DNA from: DATBGO01 sp963695645
Lineage (GTDB): Bacteria; Actinomycetota; Actinomycetes; Streptosporangiales; Streptosporangiaceae
Direction of reading: 5' to 3'
Assembly (NCBI GenBank): GCA_963695645.1
Contig: CAVOHC010000012.1
Location: forward strand, 1 to 64,000
Length of the DNA stretch: 64,000 nucleotides
In this document: positions 45,983 through 55,130 of the stretch, piece after piece
How positions within the stretch are numbered: the first letter of the stretch is position 1
Layout: each line of letters opens with the position of its first letter
Notes under the pieces: model-generated
Told to the model about the DNA's origin: nothing
Database searches by the model: none
What the model saw: the letters and a program-made list of their open reading frames with translations, nothing else
Position numbers and translations under genes: made by a program

Positions 45983-46756
45983 ATGAGCAGGTCGGTGACC
46001 TTGCGCGCGACCGCCGTCCTGGGCGCGTTCGACGGCGAGCACCGCTGCCTGAACCTCTCCCAGCTGTCACGCCGCAGCGGGTTGCCTCTCGCCACAGTCC
46101 ACCGGCTGGCAGCCGATCTTGTACAAAGCCGGCTGCTCGCGCGGCGCGGCGACGGGCGCTACGAGATCGGCGCACACATGTGGCAGCTGGGGCTGCTCAC
46201 GCCGGCTACGAGCCTGCGTGAGCTGGCCTTACCCCATCTCCAGGACCTCGTGGTCGCCACCGGACACACGGTGCACCTGGCCGTTCTCGACGGCGCCAGC
46301 GCGCTCGTCATCGAGCGGCTTGCGGGGACGAAGAGCATCCCGACCCGGCACAACCCGGGAGGTCGTCTTCCCCTGCACTGCACCGCGGTAGGCAAGATGC
46401 TACTTGCCTACGCGCCGGAGCCGGTGGTCAGCGAGGTCACCGCAGACCTTCGCCGGTACACCCCCTACACGGGGACCGATGCGCGCTTGCTGCACCGGGA
46501 GCTCGACCAGGTCCGCCGGACCGGTCTGGCCCGCAGCGCGCAGGAGCACCGGCTCGGCGTGTCGTCCGTTGCGGCCCCGATCAACGGGAACAAGGGCGTG
46601 ATGGCAGCGATCGCCCTGCTCGCGCCGCTCACCAGCCCGCGACTGGCCAGCGTATTGCCGCATCTGAGGGCCGCCGCAGCGTCGGTGAGCGCCGACTTCC
46701 TGCGAAGCGGGCTGGAGGCCCCGTTCCCCGAAGAGCTACGTGCCGGCGGCCGTTGA
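45983..46756 (+). CDS. IclR-family transcriptional regulator
   Basis: 257 aa. N-terminal winged helix-turn-helix (LNLSQLSRRSGLPLATVHRL) and a C-terminal GAF-like effector domain (VHLAVLDGASALVIERLAG, LPLHCTAVGKMLLAYAPE, GVSSVAAPINGNKGVMAAIA), the usual IclR layout. It lies 70 bp upstream of, and in the same direction as, the seven-gene carboxylation operon. IclR proteins commonly control catabolic operons with a small acid as ligand, so it is the likely local regulator (inference). Confidence 0.92.
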   Translation: MSRSVTLRATAVLGAFDGEHRCLNLSQLSRRSGLPLATVHRLAADLVQSRLLARRGDGRYEIGAHMWQLGLLTPATSLRELALPHLQDLVVATGHTVHLAVLDGASALVIERLAGTKSIPTRHNPGGRLPLHCTAVGKMLLAYAPEPVVSEVTADLRRYTPYTGTDARLLHRELDQVRRTGLARSAQEHRLGVSSVAAPINGNKGVMAAIALLAPLTSPRLASVLPHLRAAAASVSADFLRSGLEAPFPEELRAGGR

Positions 46757-46826
46757 AGCAGCCGGATTTTCCGGATAGTGAAAGCGCGCGTTGCCCCCAT
46801 ACGACGGGTTCGGCGACAGTCATGGT

Positions 46827-48842
46827 ATGGACAACACGCCGGTGCACCAGTTGGCGGGCCGGAACTCGGTCCGGGAGGGCGACCTGCTGTGGACTCCCTC
46901 GCCTGAGCGGATCGAGCGGAGCCACCTGACGGCCTTCACCCGCTTCGCCGAGCAACGCACCGGCCACACGTTCGGCGACTACACCGCCCTGTGGCGGTGG
47001 TCGACGACAGAACTGGAGGAGTTCTGGCAGGCCGTCTGGGACTTCTTCGGCGTCCGCTCGTCGGCACCGCACACGGCGGTGCTCGAGAGCTGCATCATGC
47101 CGGGAGCTCGCTGGTTCCCCGGTGCCCGGCTGAACTTCGCCGAACACTTGCTGCGGATGGAGCGGCCCGGCGAGGCGGCCCTGTTGTACTCCGCCGAGTG
47201 CGCCCCATTACGCGAGCTGTCGTGGGACGAGTTCGCCGGCCAGATCCGCACGGTCGCTACGCACCTGCGGTCGATCGGGGTCCGCCCCGGCGACAGGGTC
47301 GTGGCCTATCTCCCGAACGTGCCAGCGGCGATGGTCGCGATGGTCGCGGCCGCGAGCGTCGGTGCGGTGTGGGCCAGCGTCTCCCCGGACTTCGGCGCCA
47401 AGGGCGCGATCGACCGGCTCGGCCAGCTTGCCCCGACGGTGCTGCTGGCCGCCGACGGTTACCGCTACGGCGACCGGGACTTCGACCGGCGTGGTGAGGT
47501 GGCGAGGCTCGTCGCCGGGTTGCCAACGCTGCGGGAGGTCGTGCACGTACCCGTGCTCGGCCTTGAGACGGACGGCGCCACGTGGGCCGACGTGCTCGGC
47601 GGCCCGTCCGTGCCCGCCGAGGAGTTTGCCTGCGAGCAGGTCCCGTTCGACCAGCCGCTGTGGGTGCTGTTCTCGTCGGGGACTACCGGGCTGCCGAAGC
47701 CGATCGTGCACGGGCACGGCGGGATCCTGCTGGAGCACCTGAAGCTGCACGCCCTGCACCACGACCTGCGGGCCGGCGACCGGGCGTTCTTCTTCACCAC
47801 GACCGGCTGGATGATGTGGAACTTCATGGTCAGCATGCCGCTGGTGGGGGCCGCGCCGGTGCTCTACGACGGCAACCCCGCGCACCCGGACGTCGACGTC
47901 CTCTGGCGCATCGCGCAAGACTCCCGGGCGCGGCTGTTCGGCGCCAGCCCGACCTACGTCGAACTGATGCAAAAGGCCGGGGTGGTGCCCCGCGAGCGGT
48001 TCGACCTCTCCGCGCTGGACGTGGTCATGCCGGCCGGGTCCCCGGTGGGGCCGGCGGTCACCGCGTGGTTCTACGCCGCCGTCAAGGACGACCTGGGCGT
48101 CGCCACCGGCAGCGGCGGCACCGACATCTGCACCGGGCTGGTCGGCGGCGTGCCGACGTTGCCGGTCCGGGCGGGCGAGATCCAGGCCCGCTCGCTCGGG
48201 GTAGCCGCCGAGGCCTGGGACGACGCCGGGCACCCCGTCGTCGGACAGCTTGGCGAGCTGGTAATCACTGCGCCGATGCCGTCGATGCCGCTGTTCCTGT
48301 GGGGCGACGAGGACGGCGGCCGCTACCGCGCCAGCTACTTCGAGACCTTCCCCGGCGTCTGGCGGCACGGTGACTTTTTCGAAGTCAACAAGCGCGGCGG
48401 GTGCTTCGTCCGCGGCCGTTCGGATGCCGTCCTCAACCGGCAGGGGGTCCGGATCGGCACCGCAGAGATCTACCGCGTCGTCGAGGATGACCCTGCAGTC
48501 CTGTCGTCACTGGTGGTCAACTTGGACCTTCCCGGCGGCGGGTTCTTCATGCCGCTGTTCGTCCAGCTCGCCGCCGGTGCCGAGCTGGACGCCGAGCTGG
48601 AGGCGCGACTGCGCCGCCGACTGCGGGACGAGTACAGCCCCCGGCACGTGCCCGACCGGATCATCGCCGTCCATGGGATCCCGCTGACCCGCAGCGGCAA
48701 GAAGATGGAGGTGCCGGTCCGCCGGCTACTGCTGGGCGCCGATCCCGCCGCCGTCGCGGACCCGAGCTCCATGGCCGATCCGAGCGCCCTGACCGAGTTC
48801 GTCGAGTATGCCCGCACGCACCGGGACTACTCGCTCGCCTGA
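46827..48842 (+). CDS. Acetoacetyl-CoA synthetase (acetoacetate-CoA ligase)
   Basis: 671 aa from the ATG at 46827; a TTG at 46791 is possible but less likely. Adenylate-forming ligase making acetoacetyl-CoA from acetoacetate, ATP and CoA. Family features: LLWTPSPERIERSHLTAFTR and WFPGARLNFAEHLL at the N-terminus, AMP-binding P-loop LFSSGTTGLPKPIVHGHGG, GWMMWNFMVS, and the C-terminal RSGKKMEVPVRRLL with the catalytic lysine. Long N-terminus and total length fit acetoacetate-CoA ligases rather than acetyl-CoA synthetase. It is the first gene of the operon and is the expected consumer of acetoacetate made by ketone carboxylation. Confidence 0.92.
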   Translation: MDNTPVHQLAGRNSVREGDLLWTPSPERIERSHLTAFTRFAEQRTGHTFGDYTALWRWSTTELEEFWQAVWDFFGVRSSAPHTAVLESCIMPGARWFPGARLNFAEHLLRMERPGEAALLYSAECAPLRELSWDEFAGQIRTVATHLRSIGVRPGDRVVAYLPNVPAAMVAMVAAASVGAVWASVSPDFGAKGAIDRLGQLAPTVLLAADGYRYGDRDFDRRGEVARLVAGLPTLREVVHVPVLGLETDGATWADVLGGPSVPAEEFACEQVPFDQPLWVLFSSGTTGLPKPIVHGHGGILLEHLKLHALHHDLRAGDRAFFFTTTGWMMWNFMVSMPLVGAAPVLYDGNPAHPDVDVLWRIAQDSRARLFGASPTYVELMQKAGVVPRERFDLSALDVVMPAGSPVGPAVTAWFYAAVKDDLGVATGSGGTDICTGLVGGVPTLPVRAGEIQARSLGVAAEAWDDAGHPVVGQLGELVITAPMPSMPLFLWGDEDGGRYRASYFETFPGVWRHGDFFEVNKRGGCFVRGRSDAVLNRQGVRIGTAEIYRVVEDDPAVLSSLVVNLDLPGGGFFMPLFVQLAAGAELDAELEARLRRRLRDEYSPRHVPDRIIAVHGIPLTRSGKKMEVPVRRLLLGADPAAVADPSSMADPSALTEFVEYARTHRDYSLA

Positions 48843-48864
48843 CCCCAGAACAGAGGAGATAGCC

Positions 48865-50685
48865 ATGTCTCAGCCAGCTGGCGAGCGGTCTTTCCCGCTG
48901 CCATCGCAGATGGCCGCGGTCGCGGGCGCCGAGGGATGGGAGGAGATGTACCCGTACTTCTCCCGCTTCCAGCCCGAGGACGACCAGCGGTTCTGGTTCT
49001 ACAACTCGATGCACTTCCCGGAGGTGGTCCCGGCCTTCGACGGGCTGACCTCGGAGATCCCGTACACCGCGATCGGGGCGAACACCGCCCGGGTGTTCAG
49101 CTTCCCGACCACGATGGGGATCGAGTACCGGATCGTCAACGGGCGGGTGTACATCACTGCCAACCCGGTGACCGACCCTGCGCAGATCGAGCGGCGGCTC
49201 GCGCACTTCCAGGAGCGCGCTGGCTATTACTACGCGAACTGGGACCGGCTCTACGGTGAGTGGCAGCAGCGGATCGAGGCGCTGATCGCCGAGATCGAGG
49301 CGGTCGAGGTACCGCGTCTCGGCGAGCTCGACGACCTCTCGGTGGTCATGGAGTCGCGGGGGTTCGCCAGCAACCACCTGCTGCGGGAGAACTTCCACCG
49401 CTGCATCGACATGTACTCGAAGATGTGGCACCACCACTGTGAGCTCCTGATGCTCGGCTACGGCTCGTACGTCGTCTTCTTCGAGTTCTGCAAGCAGGCC
49501 TTCCCGGAGATCGGCGACCAGGCGGTGGCCCGCATGGTGGCCGGCATGGACGTCACGATGTACCGGCCGGACGACGAGCTGAAGAAGCTCGCCGCGCTAG
49601 CCGTCGAGCTCGACCTCGGCGACCTGTTCGTCGAGGGCAACGAGCCGGACAAGGTGCTCAGCGCGCTGGCAGAACGCGGGGGCGCCGGCGACCGGTGGCT
49701 GGCGGCGTTCGAGAAGGCGAAGGACCCGTGGTTCCTCGTCTCGGTCGGGGACGGCTTCTACCATCACCACCTGTGCTGGGCCGACGACCTGACCGTCCCG
49801 TTCGCGGCGCTGCCGCGCTATATCGAGGAGATCCGGGCTGGCCATGATCTCGACCGCCCGACCGCCCGGCTGGCCGAGGAGCGTGAGCGGATCGCTGAAC
49901 AGTACCGTGCCCTGCTCGGCTCTGAGGACGAGAAGGGCGCATTCGACCAGATGCTCGGCCTGTGCCGGCAGGTGTTCCCCTTCATCGAGTCGCACAAGTT
50001 CTACTGCGAGCACTGGTTCACGACCCGGTTCTTCCAGAAGATCCGGGCCTTCGGTCAGCTGCTGGCCGAGCGCGGCGTGCTGGCTGAGGCCGACGACGTC
50101 TTCCACCTGCGCCATCTGGAGGTCGAGGACGCCCTGGCCGACGTCCAGCTGGCCTGGGCATCGGGCGGGAAGGAACTCGGCGGCCGGTACTGGCAGCCGA
50201 TCGTCGCCCGGCGCAAGGCGATCGTCGAGACGCTCGCGGGCTGGTCGCCGCCGCCGGCCCTGGGCCCGGTGCCCGAGTCGCTCAACGATCCGGCGGTGCA
50301 GATGCTGTGGGGCGTCACCGACGAGACCATCGAGACCTGGCTCGATGCCGAGGAACTCGACGATGACATCGTGCGCGGGTACGCGGCCTCGCCGGGCGCG
50401 GTCGAGGGCATCGCCCGCGTCCTGATGACCGTCAACGAGATCGGCCGTATCCGTCAGGGCGAGATTCTCGTCTGCGCGGTGACCGCGCCGAGCTGGGGCC
50501 CGGTGTTCGGCAAGATCGCCGCCGCCGTCTCCGACATCGGCGGCACGATGTCGCACGCGGCAATCGTCGCCCGCGAGTACGGCATGCCTGCCGTCGTCGG
50601 CACCGGCCGGGCCACCACCAGAATCAGGACGGGTGACCGCGTCCGGGTTGACGGCGACCGCGGCATCGTCACCATACTCCGCTGA
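48865..50685 (+). CDS. PEP-synthase-family protein with phosphohistidine domain, phenylphosphate synthase alpha-like
   Basis: 606 aa from the ATG at 48865 (GAGGAG upstream). The C-terminal ~90 residues are the PEP-utilising-enzyme mobile domain with the phosphorylated histidine in GGTMSHAAIVAREYGMPAVVG (in part), about His564. The N-terminal ~430 residues are helical and unlike the PEP/pyruvate TIM barrel, which is absent. This layout, and the 40-kDa partner encoded next, match the 70-kDa PpsA and 40-kDa PpsB of phenylphosphate synthase, which uses ATP to phosphorylate phenol through a phosphohistidine. The actual acceptor here is unknown; an enolised ketone is a hypothesis. A PEP synthase or PPDK label would be wrong. 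Confidence 0.75.
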   Translation: MSQPAGERSFPLPSQMAAVAGAEGWEEMYPYFSRFQPEDDQRFWFYNSMHFPEVVPAFDGLTSEIPYTAIGANTARVFSFPTTMGIEYRIVNGRVYITANPVTDPAQIERRLAHFQERAGYYYANWDRLYGEWQQRIEALIAEIEAVEVPRLGELDDLSVVMESRGFASNHLLRENFHRCIDMYSKMWHHHCELLMLGYGSYVVFFEFCKQAFPEIGDQAVARMVAGMDVTMYRPDDELKKLAALAVELDLGDLFVEGNEPDKVLSALAERGGAGDRWLAAFEKAKDPWFLVSVGDGFYHHHLCWADDLTVPFAALPRYIEEIRAGHDLDRPTARLAEERERIAEQYRALLGSEDEKGAFDQMLGLCRQVFPFIESHKFYCEHWFTTRFFQKIRAFGQLLAERGVLAEADDVFHLRHLEVEDALADVQLAWASGGKELGGRYWQPIVARRKAIVETLAGWSPPPALGPVPESLNDPAVQMLWGVTDETIETWLDAEELDDDIVRGYAASPGAVEGIARVLMTVNEIGRIRQGEILVCAVTAPSWGPVFGKIAAAVSDIGGTMSHAAIVAREYGMPAVVGTGRATTRIRTGDRVRVDGDRGIVTILR

Positions 50686-50696
50686 CGGGAACTGTC

Positions 50697-51779
50697 ATGA
50701 CCCTTCTCGGCACCGTGCTGCGCTTCGCCGACGTCGGCCGTGACGACGTGCCCGCCGCCGGCGGCAAGGGCGCCAGCCTCGGCGAACTGATGCGGGCCGG
50801 CATCCGCGTCCCCGACGGCTTCGTGGTGACCACGGCGGCGTTCCGGTCCGCGGTGGCGGCGCTCGACCTCGGCTCCCGGGTGGCGGCCCTCGACCCGGCC
50901 GACGGCGAGGCTGTCGCGGCCGCCTGCGCCGAGCTGCGCTCGATGGTCGAGTCGGCGCCGCTGCCGCCCGGGCTGGCCGAGGCGGTCGCCGTCGGCTACG
51001 AGCGGCTGGCAACCGAGTGCGGCCAGTACGATCTGCCGGTGGCCGTGCGCTCGAGCGCGACCAGCGAGGATAGCGCCGAGGCCAGCTTCGCCGGTCTGCA
51101 GGACACTTACCTGTGGGTGCGCGGTGCGGGCTCGGTGCTGCATTACGTGCGCCGCTGCTGGGCGAGCCTGTACAGCGTCGAGTCGGTCAGCTACCGGCTG
51201 CGCCGACGCATCCCCGAGGCCGACCTGGCGATGGCCGTCGTCGTTCAGCAGATGGTCGGCGCGCGCAGCTCCGGGGTGATGTTCACCCGTAGCCCGCTCA
51301 CCGGCGACCGCTCGGTAGTCGCCATTGACGCCAGCTGGGGTCTCGGCTCCGCTGTCGTCAGCGGCGACGTCACCCCGGACTCCTTCGTGGTCAGCAAGGT
51401 CACCGGAGAGATCAGCCGGCGGTCTGTGTCAACCAAGACCCGTTGGCACCAGCCCGATCCCGGCGGCGACGGCGTGGTGGAGGGCGAGGTGCCGACGAAC
51501 CTGCGCGACGTCCCCTCGATCAGCGACGAGGAGATCGCCCAGCTGGTGGTGATCGCTCGGAAGGTCGAGGCGCACTACGGCTGCCCGCAGGACATCGAAT
51601 GGGCGGTGTCCCGGACGGCGCCGCCCGAGGAGAACATCTTGCTGCTGCAGAGCCGGCCGGAGACGGTCTGGGCTGCGAAGGACGCCGCCGCGGCCGGGCA
51701 GAAGGTGGCCGCGCCGACTGCCCGCGCCTACGACCACGTGTTCAACCTGCTGGCCCGCAAGCGCCCATCGGGGGGCTGA
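50697..51779 (+). CDS. PEP/pyruvate-binding ATP-grasp protein, phenylphosphate synthase beta-like
   Basis: 360 aa, 11 bp after the preceding gene. It is the N-terminal ATP-grasp part of PEP synthase alone: AGGKGASLGELMRAGIRVPDGF, AVRSSATSEDSAEASFAGLQ, VQQMVGARSSGVMFTRSP, WGLGSAVVSGDVTPD and the terminal DIEWAV...LLLQSRPET. It would bind ATP and phosphorylate the histidine of its partner (beta then gamma phosphate transfer, yielding AMP and Pi). The split into a 360-aa kinase and a 606-aa carrier mirrors phenylphosphate synthase. Operon with biotin carboxylase genes. Confidence 0.85.
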   Translation: MTLLGTVLRFADVGRDDVPAAGGKGASLGELMRAGIRVPDGFVVTTAAFRSAVAALDLGSRVAALDPADGEAVAAACAELRSMVESAPLPPGLAEAVAVGYERLATECGQYDLPVAVRSSATSEDSAEASFAGLQDTYLWVRGAGSVLHYVRRCWASLYSVESVSYRLRRRIPEADLAMAVVVQQMVGARSSGVMFTRSPLTGDRSVVAIDASWGLGSAVVSGDVTPDSFVVSKVTGEISRRSVSTKTRWHQPDPGGDGVVEGEVPTNLRDVPSISDEEIAQLVVIARKVEAHYGCPQDIEWAVSRTAPPEENILLLQSRPETVWAAKDAAAAGQKVAAPTARAYDHVFNLLARKRPSGG

Positions 51780-51784
51780 GCACC

Positions 51785-52285
51785 GTGGACCTTACCCCGG
51801 ATGACGTCCGTGACGTTCTGCGTGCGCTGGACTCCAGCGGCCTGGACGAGCTGCACCTGGAGCTTGCCGGCCTCACCCTGACGGTGCGCCGGGAGGGCGC
51901 CACCGGCTGGACGGCCGAGCAGCAGGTGCTCCGCCGCCCGGTGGTGCCCCGCGGAGCCGAGCCCGCGGCCGCCGCCGGGCCGGAACGTCCGGCTGCCACC
52001 GTGCCCGAGGGGATGGTGGCGGTGTATCCGCGGCTGCTGGGCACTTTCTACCGCGCGCCGAAGCCGGGCGCGCCCCCCTTCGTCGGGGTTGGCGACAAGG
52101 TTGAGGAGGAAACCGTCGTCGGCATCGTCGAGACCATGAAGATGATGACCCCGGTGCATGCCGGCGTCCGCGGCACGGTGGCCGAGTTCCGCACCGGCAA
52201 CGGCGAGTTCGCCGACACCGACGCGGTGCTCCTCGTGGTAGACCCGGCGCCGTTCATGGCTGGATCCGGCGAGGGATCGCCGTGA
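51785..52285 (+). CDS. Biotin carboxyl carrier protein
   Basis: 166 aa from a GTG 6 bp after the previous stop. Short N-terminal helix region (DVRDVLRALDSSGLDELHLE), a proline/alanine linker, then a biotinyl domain with the attachment site VETMKMM (lysine is biotinylated) and the usual VGDKVEEETVVGIVE and GTVAEFRTGNGEF. It carries carboxybiotin between the carboxylase and the carboxyltransferase encoded next. Resembles AccB-type carriers. Stop overlaps the next GTG (GTGA). Confidence 0.92.
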   Translation: MDLTPDDVRDVLRALDSSGLDELHLELAGLTLTVRREGATGWTAEQQVLRRPVVPRGAEPAAAAGPERPAATVPEGMVAVYPRLLGTFYRAPKPGAPPFVGVGDKVEEETVVGIVETMKMMTPVHAGVRGTVAEFRTGNGEFADTDAVLLVVDPAPFMAGSGEGSP

Positions 52286-53649
52286 GGATCCACCGCCTGC
52301 TCATAGCTAACCGTGGCGAGATCGCCGTCCGGGTGATCCGCGCCTGCACCCGCCTGGGCATCGAGTCGGTGCTCGCCGCCTCCGACGCCGAGCTGGACTC
52401 GCTGCCGGCCCGGATGGCCGACGGCATCGTGCGGCTCGGTCCCGCACCGGCCGCGCGGTCCTACCTCGACTCGGCGGCGGTAGTGCGCGCGGCGGTCGCG
52501 GTCGGCGCCGATGCGGTGCACCCCGGGTACGGCTTCCTGTCGGAGAACCCGGCCCTCGCCCAGGCCTGCGCCAACGCCGGGGTGATCTTTGTCGGGCCGA
52601 CGGTCGAGTCCTTGCACGCGGTCGGCGACAAGCTCACCGCACGATCACACGCCGTCGCTGCCGGGCTGCCGGTGGTGCCCGGCAGCCCGGCCGCTGACCT
52701 GGCCGACGCGCAGGTTGTGGCAGCCGATGTCGGCTATCCGCTGCTGGTCAAGGCGGTTGGCGGGGGCGGTGGCCGGGGCATGAAACTGGTCCGGTCCGCC
52801 GAGGAGCTGCCGCACAGCCTCGACCACGCCGTCTCCGAGGCCACCGCAGCCTTCGGCGACCCGCGGGTCTACCTGGAGCGGTACATCGCCTCTGGCCGGC
52901 ACGTCGAGGTGCAGGTACTCGGCGACGGGGAGTCCGCGGTCGCCCTGGGCGACCGCGACTGCTCGGTGCAGCGCCGTTACCAGAAGCTATTCGAGGAGGC
53001 TCCGGCGCCGCTGATCCCCGAGGACGTCCACGCGGAGATGGCCGCCGCGGCGCTGGCCCTGGCCACCCGTCTGGGCTACCGCGGCCTGGGCACGGTCGAG
53101 TTCCTCTACGACCGGGAACGGCAGACCTTCTACTTCCTGGAGATGAACGCCCGCATCCAGGTCGAGCACCCGGTCACCGAGATGGTCACCGGGCTGGACC
53201 TGGTCGCGCAGCAGCTCGCCGTGGCCGAGGGGCTGCCGCTGCGCATCCGGCAGGAGGACGTCGTCCTGATCGGCCACGCGGTGGAGTGCCGGATCAATGC
53301 CGAAGACTGGGCGCACGACTTCCGCCCTTCGCCCGGGCGGATCGACCGCGTGGTACTGCCCGCCGGCGACGGCATCCGGGTCGACACCTGCGTGCAGGGC
53401 GGCTCCGTCGTCCCGCCGCACTACGACTCGCTGCTGGCCAAGCTGATCGTGCACGGGACCGACCGGGCCGACGCGCTCGCCCGCACCCGCGCGGCGCTGG
53501 GGCTGTTGCGCATCGACGGGGTGATGACGACGACGCCGGTGCACCGGGCGCTGCTCGACGACGCCGATTTCGCCGCCGGCGGTGTGGATACCGCCTTCTT
53601 CGAACGGTTCCTGCAGACCCGCCAGCCCGACCCGGTGGAGGTGTCCTGA
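52282..53649 (+). CDS. Biotin carboxylase
   Basis: 455 aa. ATP-grasp biotin carboxylase: RLLIANRGEIAVRVIRACT at the start, HPGYGFLSENPALAQAC, the ATP loop KAVGGGGGRGMKLV, the catalytic segment EMNARIQVEHPVTEMVTGLD and ECRINAED. It carboxylates biotin on the carrier using bicarbonate and ATP. All active-site motifs are intact. Coupled to the carrier (GTGA) and to the carboxyltransferase (TGATG). Confidence 0.95.
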   Translation: MRIHRLLIANRGEIAVRVIRACTRLGIESVLAASDAELDSLPARMADGIVRLGPAPAARSYLDSAAVVRAAVAVGADAVHPGYGFLSENPALAQACANAGVIFVGPTVESLHAVGDKLTARSHAVAAGLPVVPGSPAADLADAQVVAADVGYPLLVKAVGGGGGRGMKLVRSAEELPHSLDHAVSEATAAFGDPRVYLERYIASGRHVEVQVLGDGESAVALGDRDCSVQRRYQKLFEEAPAPLIPEDVHAEMAAAALALATRLGYRGLGTVEFLYDRERQTFYFLEMNARIQVEHPVTEMVTGLDLVAQQLAVAEGLPLRIRQEDVVLIGHAVECRINAEDWAHDFRPSPGRIDRVVLPAGDGIRVDTCVQGGSVVPPHYDSLLAKLIVHGTDRADALARTRAALGLLRIDGVMTTTPVHRALLDDADFAAGGVDTAFFERFLQTRQPDPVEVS

Positions 53650-55130
53650 TGGCCGACGTCGAACTGGTCGACGTCTCGCTGCGCGACGGCAACCAGAGCC
53701 TGTGGGGCGCCGAAGGCCTGCGCAGTGCCCACGTGCTGCAAGTGGCGCCGATCCTGGAGCGGGTTGGCTTCCGGGCGCTGGACTACGGCTCCAGCACCTC
53801 GATGGGCGTGCTGGTGCGCATCCACCGGGAGAACCCGTGGGAACTGTTCCGTCGCACCCGCGCGCTCATGCCGACTACAAAGCTGCAGTTCATCGGCACC
53901 GGCTTCCGGTTCATCAGCTGGCAGAACTCCCACCCCGACACGATGCAGCTGGCCTACGACCGGCTCGTCGCCAACGGCATCGACCGGGTGGTCGTACTAG
54001 ACCCCATGCACGACATGGACGCCGCCCGGGCCACCGCGCGGCGGCTGAAGAAGGCTGGCATCGAAGAGGTGGTCGGCGCGCTGACCTTCACGATCAGCGC
54101 GATGCATGACGACGCGTTCTACGCCGGCCTGGCCCGCCAGATGCGCGAGTGCCCGGACCTGGACCGCGTCTACGTCAAGGACCCCGCGGGGATCCTCACC
54201 GCCGAGCGGGCGCGGACATTGCTGCCGGCGATCAAGGCGCAGCTCGGCGAGACCCCGCTCGAGCTGCACTCGCATGCCACGATCGGACTGTCGCCGCTTA
54301 CCTACTCGACCGCTCCCCAGCTGGGCGTCGAGGCCGTGCACACCGGCTGCGGCGCGCTGGGTAACGGCTCGTCGCTGCCGGAGGCGCGGCGCACCGTGGC
54401 CAACCTGCGCGAGATGGGTCACCGGATCGCGATCGACGACCGCGCCCTCGGCCTGGCGTGCGACTTCTTCGACCGGCTGGCGGCGGCCGAGGAACTCCCC
54501 GTCGGGCGGCCGCAGGACTTCGACGCCGCCTTCCTGCACCACCAGATCGCCGGCGGGGTGATGACCACGACCCGCCGTCAGCTGCGCGAGATCGGCATGG
54601 AGGACCGCTTCGAGAGCGTGATCGAGGAGGTCGGCCAGGTCCGCGCCGAGCTCGGCCACCCGATCATGGTGACTCCCTTCCCGCAGATGGTGGTCTCGCA
54701 GGCCCTGTTCAACGTCATCGGGGAGCGCTACTCGAACGTGCCTGACCAAGTCATCCGTTACGCGCTCGGCAGCTTCGGCCGGCCCACTGCCCCGATCGAC
54801 CCCGACGTGCTCGACCGGATCCTCGACCGGCCGCGAGCACGAGAGCTGCGGGCTGAGCCGCCGCCACCCTCACCAGCCGAGCTGCGCCGCCAGTTCGGCA
54901 CCGCGATCAGCGACGAGGAGTTGCTGCTGCGGGCCCACATGCCCGCCGAGCAGGTCGACGCGATGGTCGCCGCAGGCCCCGCGCCGCAGCACCACAACCC
55001 CACCCTGACTCCCGTGCTCAGCCTGCTCCGTGAGCTGGGCGAGCGGACGACCGTCCACGACCTGGCCATCAGCAAGCCCGGCCTGCGCCTGTCCGTACAC
55101 CGACGCCCGGGAGGCGCCGCTCATGCCTGA
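53649..55130 (+). CDS. Carboxyltransferase subunit of pyruvate carboxylase / oxaloacetate decarboxylase type
   Basis: 493 aa. An HMGL-like TIM barrel plus the PYC/OADA conserved domain. Metal and carboxylysine residues are kept: aspartate in LRDGNQSL (D13), lysine in VYVKDPAGIL (K177) and LHSH (H207, H209). The segment equivalent to LRGxN of pyruvate carboxylase, whose arginine holds the substrate carboxylate, reads FIGTGFRF, with threonine at the arginine position by my alignment. HTHDT becomes HSHAT and MTSQP becomes GSSLP. The enzyme thus likely takes a carboxyl from biotin but may not use pyruvate. Starts on TGATG with the previous gene. Confidence 0.8.
   Translation: MADVELVDVSLRDGNQSLWGAEGLRSAHVLQVAPILERVGFRALDYGSSTSMGVLVRIHRENPWELFRRTRALMPTTKLQFIGTGFRFISWQNSHPDTMQLAYDRLVANGIDRVVVLDPMHDMDAARATARRLKKAGIEEVVGALTFTISAMHDDAFYAGLARQMRECPDLDRVYVKDPAGILTAERARTLLPAIKAQLGETPLELHSHATIGLSPLTYSTAPQLGVEAVHTGCGALGNGSSLPEARRTVANLREMGHRIAIDDRALGLACDFFDRLAAAEELPVGRPQDFDAAFLHHQIAGGVMTTTRRQLREIGMEDRFESVIEEVGQVRAELGHPIMVTPFPQMVVSQALFNVIGERYSNVPDQVIRYALGSFGRPTAPIDPDVLDRILDRPRARELRAEPPPPSPAELRRQFGTAISDEELLLRAHMPAEQVDAMVAAGPAPQHHNPTLTPVLSLLRELGERTTVHDLAISKPGLRLSVHRRPGGAAHA

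Noticed and set aside
48865..51779. Annotation as PEP synthase or pyruvate phosphate dikinase
   Set aside because: The PEP/pyruvate TIM barrel is missing from both proteins.
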